Of a DNA stretch of 64,000 bases, positions 53,538 to 62,559 are shown piece by piece. The stretch comes from Bifidobacterium coryneforme. GTDB taxonomy: Bacteria > Actinomycetota > Actinomycetes > Actinomycetales > Bifidobacteriaceae. A program made the translations under genes and the position numbers. Position 1 is the stretch's first letter, and each line of letters starts with the position of its first letter. The notes beneath the pieces are model-generated. The model made no database searches, had not been told where the DNA came from, and worked only from the letters and a program-made list of their open reading frames with translations. The DNA lies in contig NZ_CP007287.1 of NCBI RefSeq assembly GCF_000737865.1, positions 1,434,972 through 1,498,971 of the forward strand. The letters run 5' to 3'.

Positions 53538-54890
53538 CTACTCGTCCAATACGCCCTGATCCTTGACGTTCTGCCTTGCTTCCTTAAGCCCATCGGACGG
53601 GGATTTTGCCCCGGTCATAATCGATGAGTGGGTGTCCTTGAGGATGGAGTTGATGGTGTCGGATGCGGCACTTACCGGGACTTCCATCTTCCTGTCGTGC
53701 TTGCTCCAGGCATCCTTGGAGGCCTGGTCAGAGGCCATGCCCTCAGGAGAGAAGAAGGTCTCGGTCACCTTGTCGTCGATGTAGGCCGGAGTGGTGGAGA
53801 TCTTGGCCAACTCGACGGCTCCGCCCTGGCCGACGGCCCACTTGACGAACTCCTTGGCTGCGGCCAGTTTCTGCCCGGAAATCTTGGAGGAGATTGCCAG
53901 ACTGGTGGGGCTGCCATAGGTAATCGGGGTCGAAGGCAGCTTCTTGTCAGGGTTCTGCGGAGCAGGGGCCATGCCCCAGCTGAACTTATCGGCCTCGCCT
54001 GTCTGCTGCTGATTCACCAGGACGGCGGCATACCAGGTGCCCATAGGCATCATGGCAGCCTTCTGAGTACCGAACTGCGGCTGATACTGGACCTTGTTGG
54101 TAAAGGAGGTGTTCCAGTCGATCGTGTACTTCTCGTCCTGCCACTCCAAGGCCCTCTTGTAGTAGGGCTCCATGTAGGAGAAATCGCCTTTGAGGAAGGT
54201 GTCGTCCGCCGACTTGCCGGACTGGGCCAGAGCGAAGGACTGCACGACGGACTGCCAGTTGTGCATGTACATGGGGTAGACGCTGTTGCCGTCATAGCCC
54301 GCCTCCGGGAGCTTCTCCTTGAGTTCCTTGGCGGCCTTGGTGTAATCGTCCCAGGTCCACTTGGCGCTGGGCTCCTCCACCCCGGCCTTGTGGAACATGT
54401 CCTTGTTGTAGAAGAGCACCCAGGTATCGCTGCGATACGGCAGGGCAAAGTACTTGCCATCGTGGTCGTACCCGTTCAGGTCGATGTGCTTGTCGCCCTG
54501 GAAACCCTTGGCGATGTCGGAGATGTCCGCCAGACCCTGGGAGTCCGCATAGGTGACATACTTGACCATGGTCTTGACGGGGAATACATCGGGCTGGGCG
54601 CCCGACGAAATGTCAGCGGTCAGCTGCTTGTCGTAATCGTCTGCGGAATACTGCTTGATGTTGATTGTCACATTGGGATGGGCCTTGTGGAACCCATCGG
54701 CCAGTGTCTTGAATTCGGGGGTCATGTCGAGTGACCAACCCGCAAGGGAGATGGTGGTTTTGGCGTTCTCGTCGAAGCCAGCGCCGCTCTTGTCGGAGGC
54801 ATCCGTGCCGGATCCCCCACCACAACCGGCCAAGAGCATGGCGGCCGCTGATGCTACAGCCAAGGCCTTGCATGCTGAATTGAACTTCAT
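53538..54890 (-). CDS. Sugar ABC transporter solute-binding lipoprotein
   Basis: The 450-residue protein has a type II signal peptide (KFNSACKALAVASAAAMLLAGCGG; lipobox LAGC, lipidated Cys about residue 22) and a family 1 extracellular solute-binding domain (ISLAGWSLDMTPEFKTLADGFHKAHPNVTINIKQYSADDYD). It captures an oligosaccharide or glycoside outside the membrane. AAGGAAAGG precedes the ATG at 54890; the frame opens 43 codons earlier in non-coding sequence. It is first in the GH78 operon and divergent from the regulator at 55170. Confidence 0.94.
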   Translation of the reverse strand: MKFNSACKALAVASAAAMLLAGCGGGSGTDASDKSGAGFDENAKTTISLAGWSLDMTPEFKTLADGFHKAHPNVTINIKQYSADDYDKQLTADISSGAQPDVFPVKTMVKYVTYADSQGLADISDIAKGFQGDKHIDLNGYDHDGKYFALPYRSDTWVLFYNKDMFHKAGVEEPSAKWTWDDYTKAAKELKEKLPEAGYDGNSVYPMYMHNWQSVVQSFALAQSGKSADDTFLKGDFSYMEPYYKRALEWQDEKYTIDWNTSFTNKVQYQPQFGTQKAAMMPMGTWYAAVLVNQQQTGEADKFSWGMAPAPQNPDKKLPSTPITYGSPTSLAISSKISGQKLAAAKEFVKWAVGQGGAVELAKISTTPAYIDDKVTETFFSPEGMASDQASKDAWSKHDRKMEVPVSAASDTINSILKDTHSSIMTGAKSPSDGLKEARQNVKDQGVLDE

Positions 54891-55061
54891 TGTTTTTCCT
54901 TTCCTTCGGCTACACCGCCGAGGAATCAGGCGAGCACTGCCCACCGGTTCCTTACTGCTATCAAATGACCGTAAATATAACGGAAAGAACACTCCCCATT
55001 GATTTAGCATCACTTCCAACAGTTGTTTTTAAGTATATGGGCGACAAAAGTGCCTCTATTG

Positions 55062-55091
55062 GTTTGTTGCAGTTTGTTTCAGTTAGTTACC
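55062..55091. repeat. Three tandem 10-bp repeats, candidate operator
   Basis: GTTTGTTGCA, GTTTGTTTCA and GTTAGTTACC follow one another without a gap in the divergent region between the solute-binding gene and the DeoR/LacI-hybrid regulator. A 10-bp period puts each copy on the same face of the helix, as direct-repeat operators of DeoR-type regulators often are. Binding is inferred. The rest of 54891-55169 holds the two promoters and no gene. Confidence 0.5.
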
Positions 55092-55169
55092 GGGTGTACT
55101 CTCACATGTAGGAGAACTCTCCCAGAAGAGGACGGCGTATTGCCGATTCCATAGGGTGGGTATACAGAC

Positions 55170-56450
55170 ATGACCAAACACAGCGACGTGCAACAAGACA
55201 ACCCGGGGAATCAACCAGGCCTGCCTACGCCGCCACCCCAGGGTTGGCTGCCGGCCCAGCGCCGGGACATGATTCTGAACCTCCTCCTCCGCGATGACGT
55301 GGTCAGGGTGCCCGACCTTGCCCGGATGATGTCGACTACGGAAATCACCATCCGGCGGGACCTGGATGCACTCAGCAAGGCCGGTCTCATCAGGCGGGTC
55401 CGCGGAGGTGCGCTCTCACTCAATTCCACGGAAGCCGCACCAGAGGCAGAGGAAAAACCGATACGGGAAGGACCCGGCGCCTCGGTGGGAGGAGCATCGA
55501 CCCACTCCATGCTGGAGAGCAATCCTGATAACGATCTGTATAGCGTTGGATCGCTCATGTCGGTCTCTTCCGGAGCCCCCGCCATCGGCTCCGGCCAGAC
55601 CAGCCGGGGAACCATCGGTGTGGTGCTCCCCGAGCCCAGCTTCTTCTGGCCTGCGGTGACCGAGCACATCAGGCAGATTGCGCGGGACCTGTACAACATG
55701 GATATTGTGGCCAGGGAGACCTCCTACGAGGACTACCCGGAAACCGGCATCCTGGACGAACTGTCCAAGACGGATCATCTGCGCGGCATCATCGTGGCGC
55801 CCAGCATCAACCCGGCAATCGCCGAGGCCACCTGGCGGTGGCTGGCCGACTCCCCCCTCCCCGTCACCGTACTGGAGCGCGAACCCCCACTCTGGAGCGA
55901 CCACTTCATCGATTCCGTCCATACCAACCATCCCGTAGGTGTGCGCAAGGCGCTGCTCCACTTCAGGGACCACGGTCATACCCGTATAGGGCTGGCTCTG
56001 GGGTACACCCCCACCTCCGGTGATATAGAACTGGGCTGGCGTCTCATGATGCAGGACCGGGAAGACACGATGGAAGAGGCCTTCCTCCTGACCGGACGAG
56101 AGGCCTATGAAGCCGATGACGTCAATGACATTGCCGACGCCATCATCCGCACAGGGGCCACAGCGGTCCTGGTCCATCCCGACTACCTATCGATTGCCGT
56201 GGCCCAGGCACTGCAACAGCGCGGCAAACATGTGCCCCAGGATGTCTCCCTGATCTCCATCGACGGGTATACCACACCCAGCACCAGGCCCCTGACCGTA
56301 TTGAGATCATCCGAGTTCGATCTGGCCCAGTCCGCCCTGCGCCTCCTGACCAAGCGGATGGGCGACAGGACGCGGCAGACCGAGCACGTATACATCGACC
56401 CCCGGCTGATAGACCGGGGGTCGGTGACCCGTCCGCATCGCAAATCCTGA
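55170..56450 (+). CDS. Hybrid regulator: DeoR-type HTH with a LacI-type effector domain
   Basis: The 426-residue protein joins a DeoR helix-turn-helix (QRRDMILNLLLRDDVVRVPDLARMMSTTEITIRRDLDALSKAGLIRRVRGGA, about 30-80) to a LacI/periplasmic-binding domain (about 145-415: GTIGVVLPEPSFFWPAVTEHIRQIA, RKALLHFRDHGHTRIGLALG, VSLISIDGYTTPSTRPLTVL). A 60-residue Ser/Gly linker separates them. It should bind a sugar rather than the sugar phosphate usual for DeoR. It is divergent from the GH78 transporter operon and most likely controls it. Confidence 0.88.
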   Translation: MTKHSDVQQDNPGNQPGLPTPPPQGWLPAQRRDMILNLLLRDDVVRVPDLARMMSTTEITIRRDLDALSKAGLIRRVRGGALSLNSTEAAPEAEEKPIREGPGASVGGASTHSMLESNPDNDLYSVGSLMSVSSGAPAIGSGQTSRGTIGVVLPEPSFFWPAVTEHIRQIARDLYNMDIVARETSYEDYPETGILDELSKTDHLRGIIVAPSINPAIAEATWRWLADSPLPVTVLEREPPLWSDHFIDSVHTNHPVGVRKALLHFRDHGHTRIGLALGYTPTSGDIELGWRLMMQDREDTMEEAFLLTGREAYEADDVNDIADAIIRTGATAVLVHPDYLSIAVAQALQQRGKHVPQDVSLISIDGYTTPSTRPLTVLRSSEFDLAQSALRLLTKRMGDRTRQTEHVYIDPRLIDRGSVTRPHRKS

Positions 56451-56451
56451 C

Positions 56452-57180
56452 TCAGAGGCCCTTGGCTATGTTCAGGACCAGCCTGGCAGCCGTGTCCGCA
56501 TACTCCGAGATGTCGAAATCCCTGAAGACCTCATAGTCGGTATCGGCATTATCGCTCAGTGCACGAATCACCAGTGCCGGCACATGGTTACGGGCAGCCA
56601 CATGGCAGACAGCGGCCCCCTCCATCTCCACGGCATCGGCTCCGGTCGCCTCCTTGACCTGGGCGATCTTTTCAGCCGAATCAACGAAGTAGTTCCCGGT
56701 GGCGATGGTGCCGACCAGGTGTTTGATTCCCATCGTATCGAGTGTCCGCTGGGCCAGATCCAGGAGGTGGGGATCGGAATGGAACTCATCCATCCCGGGA
56801 GCGAACTGGGCCACCATCCGCATATCGGTGTCCAGGTACCGCAGGGTTCCCCCCAGGACCACGTCATTGATGTGCAGGTCCTTGTTGAGGTTGCCGGCAA
56901 TGCCGGAGAAGATGACGGCATCCGGACGATAGGTGTCCATCAGGTACTGGGTAGTAGCCGCGATGTTGACCGTGCCCATTCCGCCGACGGTCGCCACGAC
57001 CTGGATGGGGCCCGAGGCACCCTGCAGACTCCCCCTGACCACGTCCAGGCTGGCCTGGCCCGACCGTTCATCATGGATCGGATCCTCCAACCCCTTGGCA
57101 ATCAGGGCCACCTCTTCATCCATGGCACCAATGATTGCGACCACCTGGTCGCGACCCTGCCGCTGGTTCTCTTCGCTCAT
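56452..57180 (-). CDS. mtnN: 5'-methylthioadenosine/S-adenosylhomocysteine nucleosidase
   Basis: The 242-residue enzyme has the MTAN pattern: VVAIIGAMDEEVALI at the start, VATVGGMGTVNIAATTQYLMD, VIFSGIAGNLNKDLHINDVVLG, and the substrate segment GADAVEMEGAAVCHVAARNHVPALVIRALSDNAD with the catalytic Asp. It hydrolyses MTA and SAH to adenine and thioribose sugars in methyl recycling and is part of the LuxS route. The ATG at 57180 gives the normal length; the frame extends 62 codons upstream. Confidence 0.93.
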   Translation of the reverse strand: MSEENQRQGRDQVVAIIGAMDEEVALIAKGLEDPIHDERSGQASLDVVRGSLQGASGPIQVVATVGGMGTVNIAATTQYLMDTYRPDAVIFSGIAGNLNKDLHINDVVLGGTLRYLDTDMRMVAQFAPGMDEFHSDPHLLDLAQRTLDTMGIKHLVGTIATGNYFVDSAEKIAQVKEATGADAVEMEGAAVCHVAARNHVPALVIRALSDNADTDYEVFRDFDISEYADTAARLVLNIAKGL

Positions 57181-57265
57181 CCTGGGTCTCCTCACCGCTA
57201 CACGACTGTCTCTGCCCGTCCAGCCTACAGCAAGACGGTCCGCAGGGGCCGCCTTGTATGACTTC

Positions 57266-58522
57266 TCAGCCCTGTCGGCTGCGTCGTTCATCCACCGCCC
57301 GGGCCAGGCGCCTGAGCAGGGTCTCGGTGTCAGGCCAGGAGATGCACCGGTCCGTAACGGACTGCCCATACACCAGCTGGTCCAGTGGGGCCGCAGGCTG
57401 GTTGCCCCCCTTGATGAAACTCTCGGCCATCAGCCCGGTGATGCCCTCTTCCCCGGCGGCAATGCGGTCGGTCAGCTCTTCAATCACACCAATCTGACGA
57501 TGTTCGTCCTTGCCTGAGTTGCCATGCGATGCATCGATAATCAGACCGTGGGTGGCCGCACTGTCGGCAGGCATCTTCCGACGGCTCGCTCCCAGGGCCA
57601 GCCGGACCGATTCCTTGTCATAGTTCGGTCCGTGCTTGGACCCTCGCAGGACCAGGTGGCAGTCGGGGTTGCCCAGGGTCTCCACGGCCGCGGCCTGCCC
57701 CTCGTGGTCGATGCCGAAGAAGGTGTGCCGCTGGGCCGCTGCATAGCAGGAATCAACGGCAACATCCACGCTGCCGTCGGTGGCGTTCTTGAAACCGATG
57801 GGCATGGACATGCCTGAAGCCAGTTGACGGTGCACCTGGCTCTCGGTGTTCCTGGCCCCTATGGCTCCCCAACTCACCGCATCTGCGATGTACTGGGGCG
57901 ACGTGGGTTCCAGGAACTCCGTAGCTGCGGGCAGACCGGCCCCGAGGACACCCAAGAGCGTCTTCCTGGCCAGGAGTAGTCCCTTCTGAATGTGATGGGA
58001 CCCGTCCAGATCGGGGTCGTTGATCAGCCCCTTCCAGCCGATGGTGGTCCTGGGCTTCTCGAAGTAGACCCGCATGACGATCAGAAGACGGTCGGAGAGC
58101 TCGTTCTTCATGGCTGCCAAGCGCCTGGCATAGTCCAGGGCGGCCTTGGGGTCGTGAATGGAGCAGGGACCGATGATGACCAGGAAACGGTCGTCCTCGC
58201 CCTGAAGGCAGGCTCTGATCTCCTGTCTGGAACGGATGACCAGGTTCCTGGCGTCCCGATCCAGGGGGTACCTGGTCAGGACCTCGGCAGGTGAGGGCAA
58301 TCTGTCCAGCTCAAAGACGCGACGATTGACGATGCGCCCGATGCCGACCTCATCCTCCCACCGGGGCACGGCCCCGGACTTGAGGGGATCCACCCCCTCA
58401 GCAATGGCCTTGTGGAGGAGCTCCACCTCGTATGCCTTGCGCGGTTTACGCAGAGGTGGATCCTGCAACCCGTTGAGTGAATCCGCGGGAGTTTCCCTTG
58501 TTTCCCTGTCCTTACCGCTCAC
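57266..58522 (-). CDS. 3-deoxy-7-phosphoheptulonate (DAHP) synthase, second copy
   Basis: The 418-residue type I (AroFGH) DAHP synthase has GPCSIHDPKAALDYARRLA, MRVYFEKPRTTIGWKGLINDPDLDGS, EFLEPTSPQY, GSKHGPNYD, and DASHGNSGKDEHRQ, which carries metal-binding histidine and aspartate residues. It condenses PEP and erythrose 4-phosphate, the first step of the shikimate pathway. It starts with GTG at 58522, overlapping the upstream DAHP synthase gene by 11 bp, with GGAAGG in front; this argues for a coupled pair. About 60 N-terminal residues are extra to the family core. Confidence 0.92.
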   Translation of the reverse strand: MSGKDRETRETPADSLNGLQDPPLRKPRKAYEVELLHKAIAEGVDPLKSGAVPRWEDEVGIGRIVNRRVFELDRLPSPAEVLTRYPLDRDARNLVIRSRQEIRACLQGEDDRFLVIIGPCSIHDPKAALDYARRLAAMKNELSDRLLIVMRVYFEKPRTTIGWKGLINDPDLDGSHHIQKGLLLARKTLLGVLGAGLPAATEFLEPTSPQYIADAVSWGAIGARNTESQVHRQLASGMSMPIGFKNATDGSVDVAVDSCYAAAQRHTFFGIDHEGQAAAVETLGNPDCHLVLRGSKHGPNYDKESVRLALGASRRKMPADSAATHGLIIDASHGNSGKDEHRQIGVIEELTDRIAAGEEGITGLMAESFIKGGNQPAAPLDQLVYGQSVTDRCISWPDTETLLRRLARAVDERRSRQG

Positions 58523-59675
58523 GATGCACGCCACCTTCCCGGGACGAACGGCGGCGGTCGATGGCATCAGCCAGGGTATGCAGAAGCTCCTCGGTCCTGT
58601 CCCAGGCGATGCAGGCATCGGTCACGGACTTGCCGAAGACCAGCTGGTTCAATGGGGCGGGATCCTGCCGACCGCCTTCGATGAAACTCTCCATCATGAT
58701 GCCCAGGATGCCGCGTTCTCCCCCGCCGATGCGGGCAGCCAGATCCTCGACCACTCCGACCTCCCGATCCGGGTCCTTGCCGCAGTTGCCGTGGGCGGCG
58801 TCAACCATAAGTCCGGGGCAGGCATCGGGACCTGCCTTGGACTTGGCCAGCTCTTCCAGGGCCTGGCGAATCGAATCCCGATCATAGTTGGGGCCCTTGG
58901 AGGACCCCCGCATAATCAGATGGCAGTCCGGGTTCCCCTTGGTCTCAGCCGAAATGACATGCCCGTCCAGGTTGATGGAGAGGAAATGGTGGTCAAAAGC
59001 GGCGGCATAGCAAGAGTCCGCGGCCACATCCACATTCCCGTCCGTGGAATTCTTGAAGCCGATTGGCATGGACATGCCCGAGGCGAGCTCGCGATGGACC
59101 TGGCTTTCCGTGTTCCTGGCCCCTATGGCCCCCCAGCTCACCGCATCACAGAGATACTGCGGGGTGATGGGGTCCAGCCACTCGGTGGCCGCGGGAACAC
59201 CGGCGGACAGTACGTCGGTCAAGACCTTCCGCGCCTGCCAGATGCCTTTTCGTATATCGAAGGAGCCATCCAGGTCGGGGTCGTTGATGAGACCCTTCCA
59301 TCCCACTGTGGTACGCGGCTTCTCGAAGTAGACCCGCATGACGATGACCAGACGGTCATTGAGCTCCCGATTCACTGCCGCCAGACGTCGGGCATACTCC
59401 TGGGCCGCCTTGGGGTCATGAATGGAGCAGGGCCCCACAATCACCAGGAGCCGGTCGTCACGGCCATGGAGAACATCCTTGATGGCCTGGCGCGACTCAA
59501 GTACCAACCTCGTCTGTTCGGCATTCAGGGGCAGGGATTTGATGAAGTGACGCGGAGCCGGGATGGGATCAAGCTGGCTGATGTTGACATCGACGGTCTC
59601 TGGATAGACGGCCTCATCCCCCAGCCTGTGCCTCTCCTTGTCCTGACCGCTACCAGGCCCCTTGATCACTGCCAT
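58512..59675 (-). CDS. 3-deoxy-7-phosphoheptulonate (DAHP) synthase, first copy
   Basis: The 387-residue type I DAHP synthase has the same motif set as the downstream copy: GPCSIHDPKAAQEYARRLA, MRVYFEKPRTTVGWKGLINDPDLDGS, EWLDPITPQY, SSKGPNYD, and DAAHGNCGKDPDRE. Two full-length copies in one operon suggest isozymes with different feedback inhibitors (Phe, Tyr or Trp), as in E. coli AroF/G/H. The inhibitor cannot be told by eye. GGAGGAGA lies 5 bases before the ATG at 59675. The overlap with the next gene suggests equal expression. Confidence 0.92.
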   Translation of the reverse strand: MAVIKGPGSGQDKERHRLGDEAVYPETVDVNISQLDPIPAPRHFIKSLPLNAEQTRLVLESRQAIKDVLHGRDDRLLVIVGPCSIHDPKAAQEYARRLAAVNRELNDRLVIVMRVYFEKPRTTVGWKGLINDPDLDGSFDIRKGIWQARKVLTDVLSAGVPAATEWLDPITPQYLCDAVSWGAIGARNTESQVHRELASGMSMPIGFKNSTDGNVDVAADSCYAAAFDHHFLSINLDGHVISAETKGNPDCHLIMRGSSKGPNYDRDSIRQALEELAKSKAGPDACPGLMVDAAHGNCGKDPDREVGVVEDLAARIGGGERGILGIMMESFIEGGRQDPAPLNQLVFGKSVTDACIAWDRTEELLHTLADAIDRRRSSREGGVHRER

Positions 59676-59803
59676 CGCGTTCTCCTCCCCGACCACATAT
59701 CGGGCTTCTCTCTATTGGTCACACTGTACCCGGGCAGGTACGAATCCGCCGCCCCCATGTCCCTATGTGGGCAGGAAGGCGGCGGATGCCGTTCTCTATC
59801 GGC

Positions 59804-61168
59804 TCAGGCCAGGGCGCCCATCGGATCCCAGGCCGGCAGCATGAGGGCCGGCTGGTCGAAGGCCTTGCGGTACTCCTCAGGCAGCATGGACTTGGGTACG
59901 GCCACCTCGTACACGTACTCGGTGAACCAGTCATCACTCATCGTGAAGTAGCCCTTGTTGGCGATATCGCCACCCCAGGAGTTCTCGACCCTCCACCGGT
60001 TGGTGGTGGTGCCGTCGTCGGCCACATCGACACCCACGAAGGCCATGGCGTGGTTCTGGGCGGAATCGCCGAAGCGCACGCGCTCCTCCTTGTCCATGTC
60101 GAAGTCCACATCGTAGACCCGGCCGTACTCGAAGAGGTCGGTGGCCCACTGTCCGGCCTTGCGGTCCATCATCGGATGGCAGTCGGCACCGAACCAGACC
60201 GGCAGACCCTGCTCGGCCATGAGCCTGCGAGCGCAGTCCTTCATGAAGTCCATGGGCACGTTCAGGTACTCGGTGGGGTCGCCACCGGCCACGTTGCCCA
60301 GATGCTCGATACCGATCTTGGTCCCCTTGGGGTGTTCGCGGCGGGGATCGTCGACCAGGCAGACGTAGTCCTCGAGCCCGGCATCGACGTACTTCTTCCA
60401 GAACTCCTGGGGGGTGATCCGTCCATCGCGGTGGAAGACACCGTCCTTGTCGGTCCACTCCCAGTCGAAGCTGGTGGGCGGGGTGCCCAGGTGGATGGTC
60501 AGGATGCGGTGCCCGGCCTGGGTGGTCTCGGCGATGATCTGATCAATCTTGGAGGGGTCAGCCACCATATGGGCCACGGCCTGATGGAGGAGACGACGCA
60601 GCTGGTGATCCATCTCTCCCGTGTTCTGGGAGGAGGCGGTCTCCGGGTAGAACTGCTTGGGGACGGCACCGTACTTCTTGTAGATGTTCATGGCCATGAT
60701 CCACTGGCCGCCATCTCCCATGACATCACCCAGGAGGAACTGCATGAGCTGGGAATCGGTCGGCTCCCCGGCACGGACCAGGGCGGCCATGTCGCGGAGG
60801 AAGTAGTTGACCCGCTCAAGCTTGTCGTAGTACATGGCGTAGTTCTGCGAGAACTCGAAGTCGCCCATGGGGTTGGCCGGGCTGGAGGCATCGATGTTCA
60901 GGGCCTTGCGTGCCACGAACCGGGCCACATTCAGGGAGCTGAAGAGCCAGCAGCGACCGGAGTGGGCCTGGGAGGTCACCTTGCCGTTGTCGACACTGAC
61001 GGAGAAGCGGTGCTGGACCAGACGGGACCGGTCATAGTTGTGGGCCACCTGGTCGATGCCGGCCTGGGTGACGGCGTTCATGGCGATACGGTTGGCCTCG
61101 CGCTGGTCGAAGGCGGTGCCCAGGTCGTTCAACTGCGACTGATCAAGGGGTGTCAATGCTGATGTCAT
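59804..61168 (-). CDS. pepC: Aminopeptidase C (bleomycin hydrolase family)
   Basis: The 454-residue protein is a papain-like C1B peptidase. The catalytic cysteine is in HSGRCWLFSSLNVARFVA (near residue 70), the histidine in SAQNHAMAFVGVDV and the asparagine in RVENSWGGD, all in order. It acts as an intracellular hexameric aminopeptidase that trims peptides. The C-terminal arm typical of bleomycin hydrolase is present (...AWDPMGALA). It is transcribed alone; an imperfect inverted repeat at 59744-59787 may end it. The 147 bp upstream show no gene. Confidence 0.95.
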   Translation of the reverse strand: MTSALTPLDQSQLNDLGTAFDQREANRIAMNAVTQAGIDQVAHNYDRSRLVQHRFSVSVDNGKVTSQAHSGRCWLFSSLNVARFVARKALNIDASSPANPMGDFEFSQNYAMYYDKLERVNYFLRDMAALVRAGEPTDSQLMQFLLGDVMGDGGQWIMAMNIYKKYGAVPKQFYPETASSQNTGEMDHQLRRLLHQAVAHMVADPSKIDQIIAETTQAGHRILTIHLGTPPTSFDWEWTDKDGVFHRDGRITPQEFWKKYVDAGLEDYVCLVDDPRREHPKGTKIGIEHLGNVAGGDPTEYLNVPMDFMKDCARRLMAEQGLPVWFGADCHPMMDRKAGQWATDLFEYGRVYDVDFDMDKEERVRFGDSAQNHAMAFVGVDVADDGTTTNRWRVENSWGGDIANKGYFTMSDDWFTEYVYEVAVPKSMLPEEYRKAFDQPALMLPAWDPMGALA

Positions 61169-61315
61169 ACGGGGTATCCCTGATTCCTTTCATCGATATG
61201 TGCGTTCACCACTTTCCAGCATAGTGGGAAGCCTGCATGACAGGACCGGTCAGCCCAGGCCGAAATCCGGTCCACCTCCTGATTCGGCCCGGACTCAGGC
61301 AGGAACGACCGGGGA

Positions 61316-62410
61316 TCATGCCATGGAGAAGCGTTGTGCCGCACTGACCAGGGCCAGGAGAACGAGGAGAATCAGTCCAAGGGCCAACCAGCCCTTATAG
61401 GTTCCCTTCGCTGCGCGGTGGGTCCTGACATATTCGACCAGGGGGCGCCTCCAGATGAGGAGGACGACCAGACCGGCGACCAGACCGAATATTGCGATAA
61501 TCCGGTTGACCATACCCACCGTTGGTGTCGGGAGAGCCTGGGTCAGCCACATCACTCCGTCCGCCAGAATCAGGTTATTGGCAACGTGGAGAATGATGGA
61601 CCAGGTCAGGGAGTACTCCATGGCCACATAGCCCAGGAGGAGTCCCAGGAGGAAGGTGAAGACACCCTGGGTCAGGTCGCCATGCATACAGGCGAAGATG
61701 AAAGCCGAGGTGACGATGGCAAAGGTTCGCCCATAGGACTTAAGCCTGGCCATGACCACGCCGCGAAGGAGGAGCTCTTCGACGATCGGGACCAGTATGG
61801 CCGTGTCGAGCGGGGCCCAGATGCCGAACTGGGTGGCCTCTATCTGGGCTGTGGTGGACCTGTAGACCAACCCCAGTGCATGCGAACCCCGGTCGACCAG
61901 ACCGGTCAGTCCGGTCTCCAGGCTCCCGAAGAAGATCATCAGGATGAAGGCACCCACCAGGAAGAGGACCCCCGGCGCCTTGGATGAATGGTAGCCAACG
62001 CCACCCTCCCGCCTGCCGGTCACCTCGTCGAACCTGGTGGCAAGGAGGAAGAGGAACAGGAGCACTTCACTGATTGCATCATTGAGCCCGGGAACACCGG
62101 CAGTCCCCAGGAATCGCGAAACCTGCGGAAGGTTCAGAACGAAGATGATCAGGTTGGCCAGAATCAGATAGACCAGGGCATAGAACCCCTGCTCGTTGAC
62201 GGCTCTCCTGACCCGGGTGATCCAGGAACCGGAACCGACCTGACCTGCTGACCGGGCCGACGTTTCCGGCCGGAACTCCGCTCCCGACCGATACCGTCTC
62301 CCCGAATGCCGATACGCACCCGATTGAGACCCGCCACCCGACTCGGACCATCCATCAGAATGGACCGACTCCTTCCCGGATGAATCGTCCTGCACTGGCC
62401 CCCTGCTCAT
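61316..62410 (-). CDS. CPBP-family intramembrane metalloprotease
   Basis: The 364-residue protein has a polar N-terminus of about 70 residues and eight or so membrane segments. The CPBP/CAAX-like motifs are intact: EELLLRGVV (Glu-Glu...Arg), FIFACMHGD (His) and ILHVANN (His...Asn). Family members cleave membrane proteins or peptides or act in bacteriocin immunity; the substrate is unknown. The gene is single, between pepC and the DivIVA-like gene. Confidence 0.85.
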   Translation of the reverse strand: MSRGPVQDDSSGKESVHSDGWSESGGGSQSGAYRHSGRRYRSGAEFRPETSARSAGQVGSGSWITRVRRAVNEQGFYALVYLILANLIIFVLNLPQVSRFLGTAGVPGLNDAISEVLLFLFLLATRFDEVTGRREGGVGYHSSKAPGVLFLVGAFILMIFFGSLETGLTGLVDRGSHALGLVYRSTTAQIEATQFGIWAPLDTAILVPIVEELLLRGVVMARLKSYGRTFAIVTSAFIFACMHGDLTQGVFTFLLGLLLGYVAMEYSLTWSIILHVANNLILADGVMWLTQALPTPTVGMVNRIIAIFGLVAGLVVLLIWRRPLVEYVRTHRAAKGTYKGWLALGLILLVLLALVSAAQRFSMA

Positions 62411-62493
62411 TTCGCCCCACCTCTCTTGCCTGTAGTACCACTGACTCTATGCCTGGAACAGGGTGTGGGACCGCAGCGAAACCCGGACCCGGT

Positions 62494-62536
62494 AAAAGAA
62501 AACCGGCCCGGCAGGAATCCCTCCTGCCGGGCCGGT
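62494..62536 (-). terminator. Strong terminator of the DivIVA-like gene
   Basis: A 15-bp perfect stem (62502-62516 with 62522-62536, 5-nt loop) lies 24 bp after the stop. On the minus strand it is followed by TTTTCTTTT. Confidence 0.88.
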
Positions 62537-62559
62537 CGAAAAGCCGTCTCCCCAGTTCC

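Noticed and set aside
59765-61162. A 465-codon open frame opposite pepC
   Set aside because: Antisense shadow; the minus-strand frame carries the full catalytic triad.
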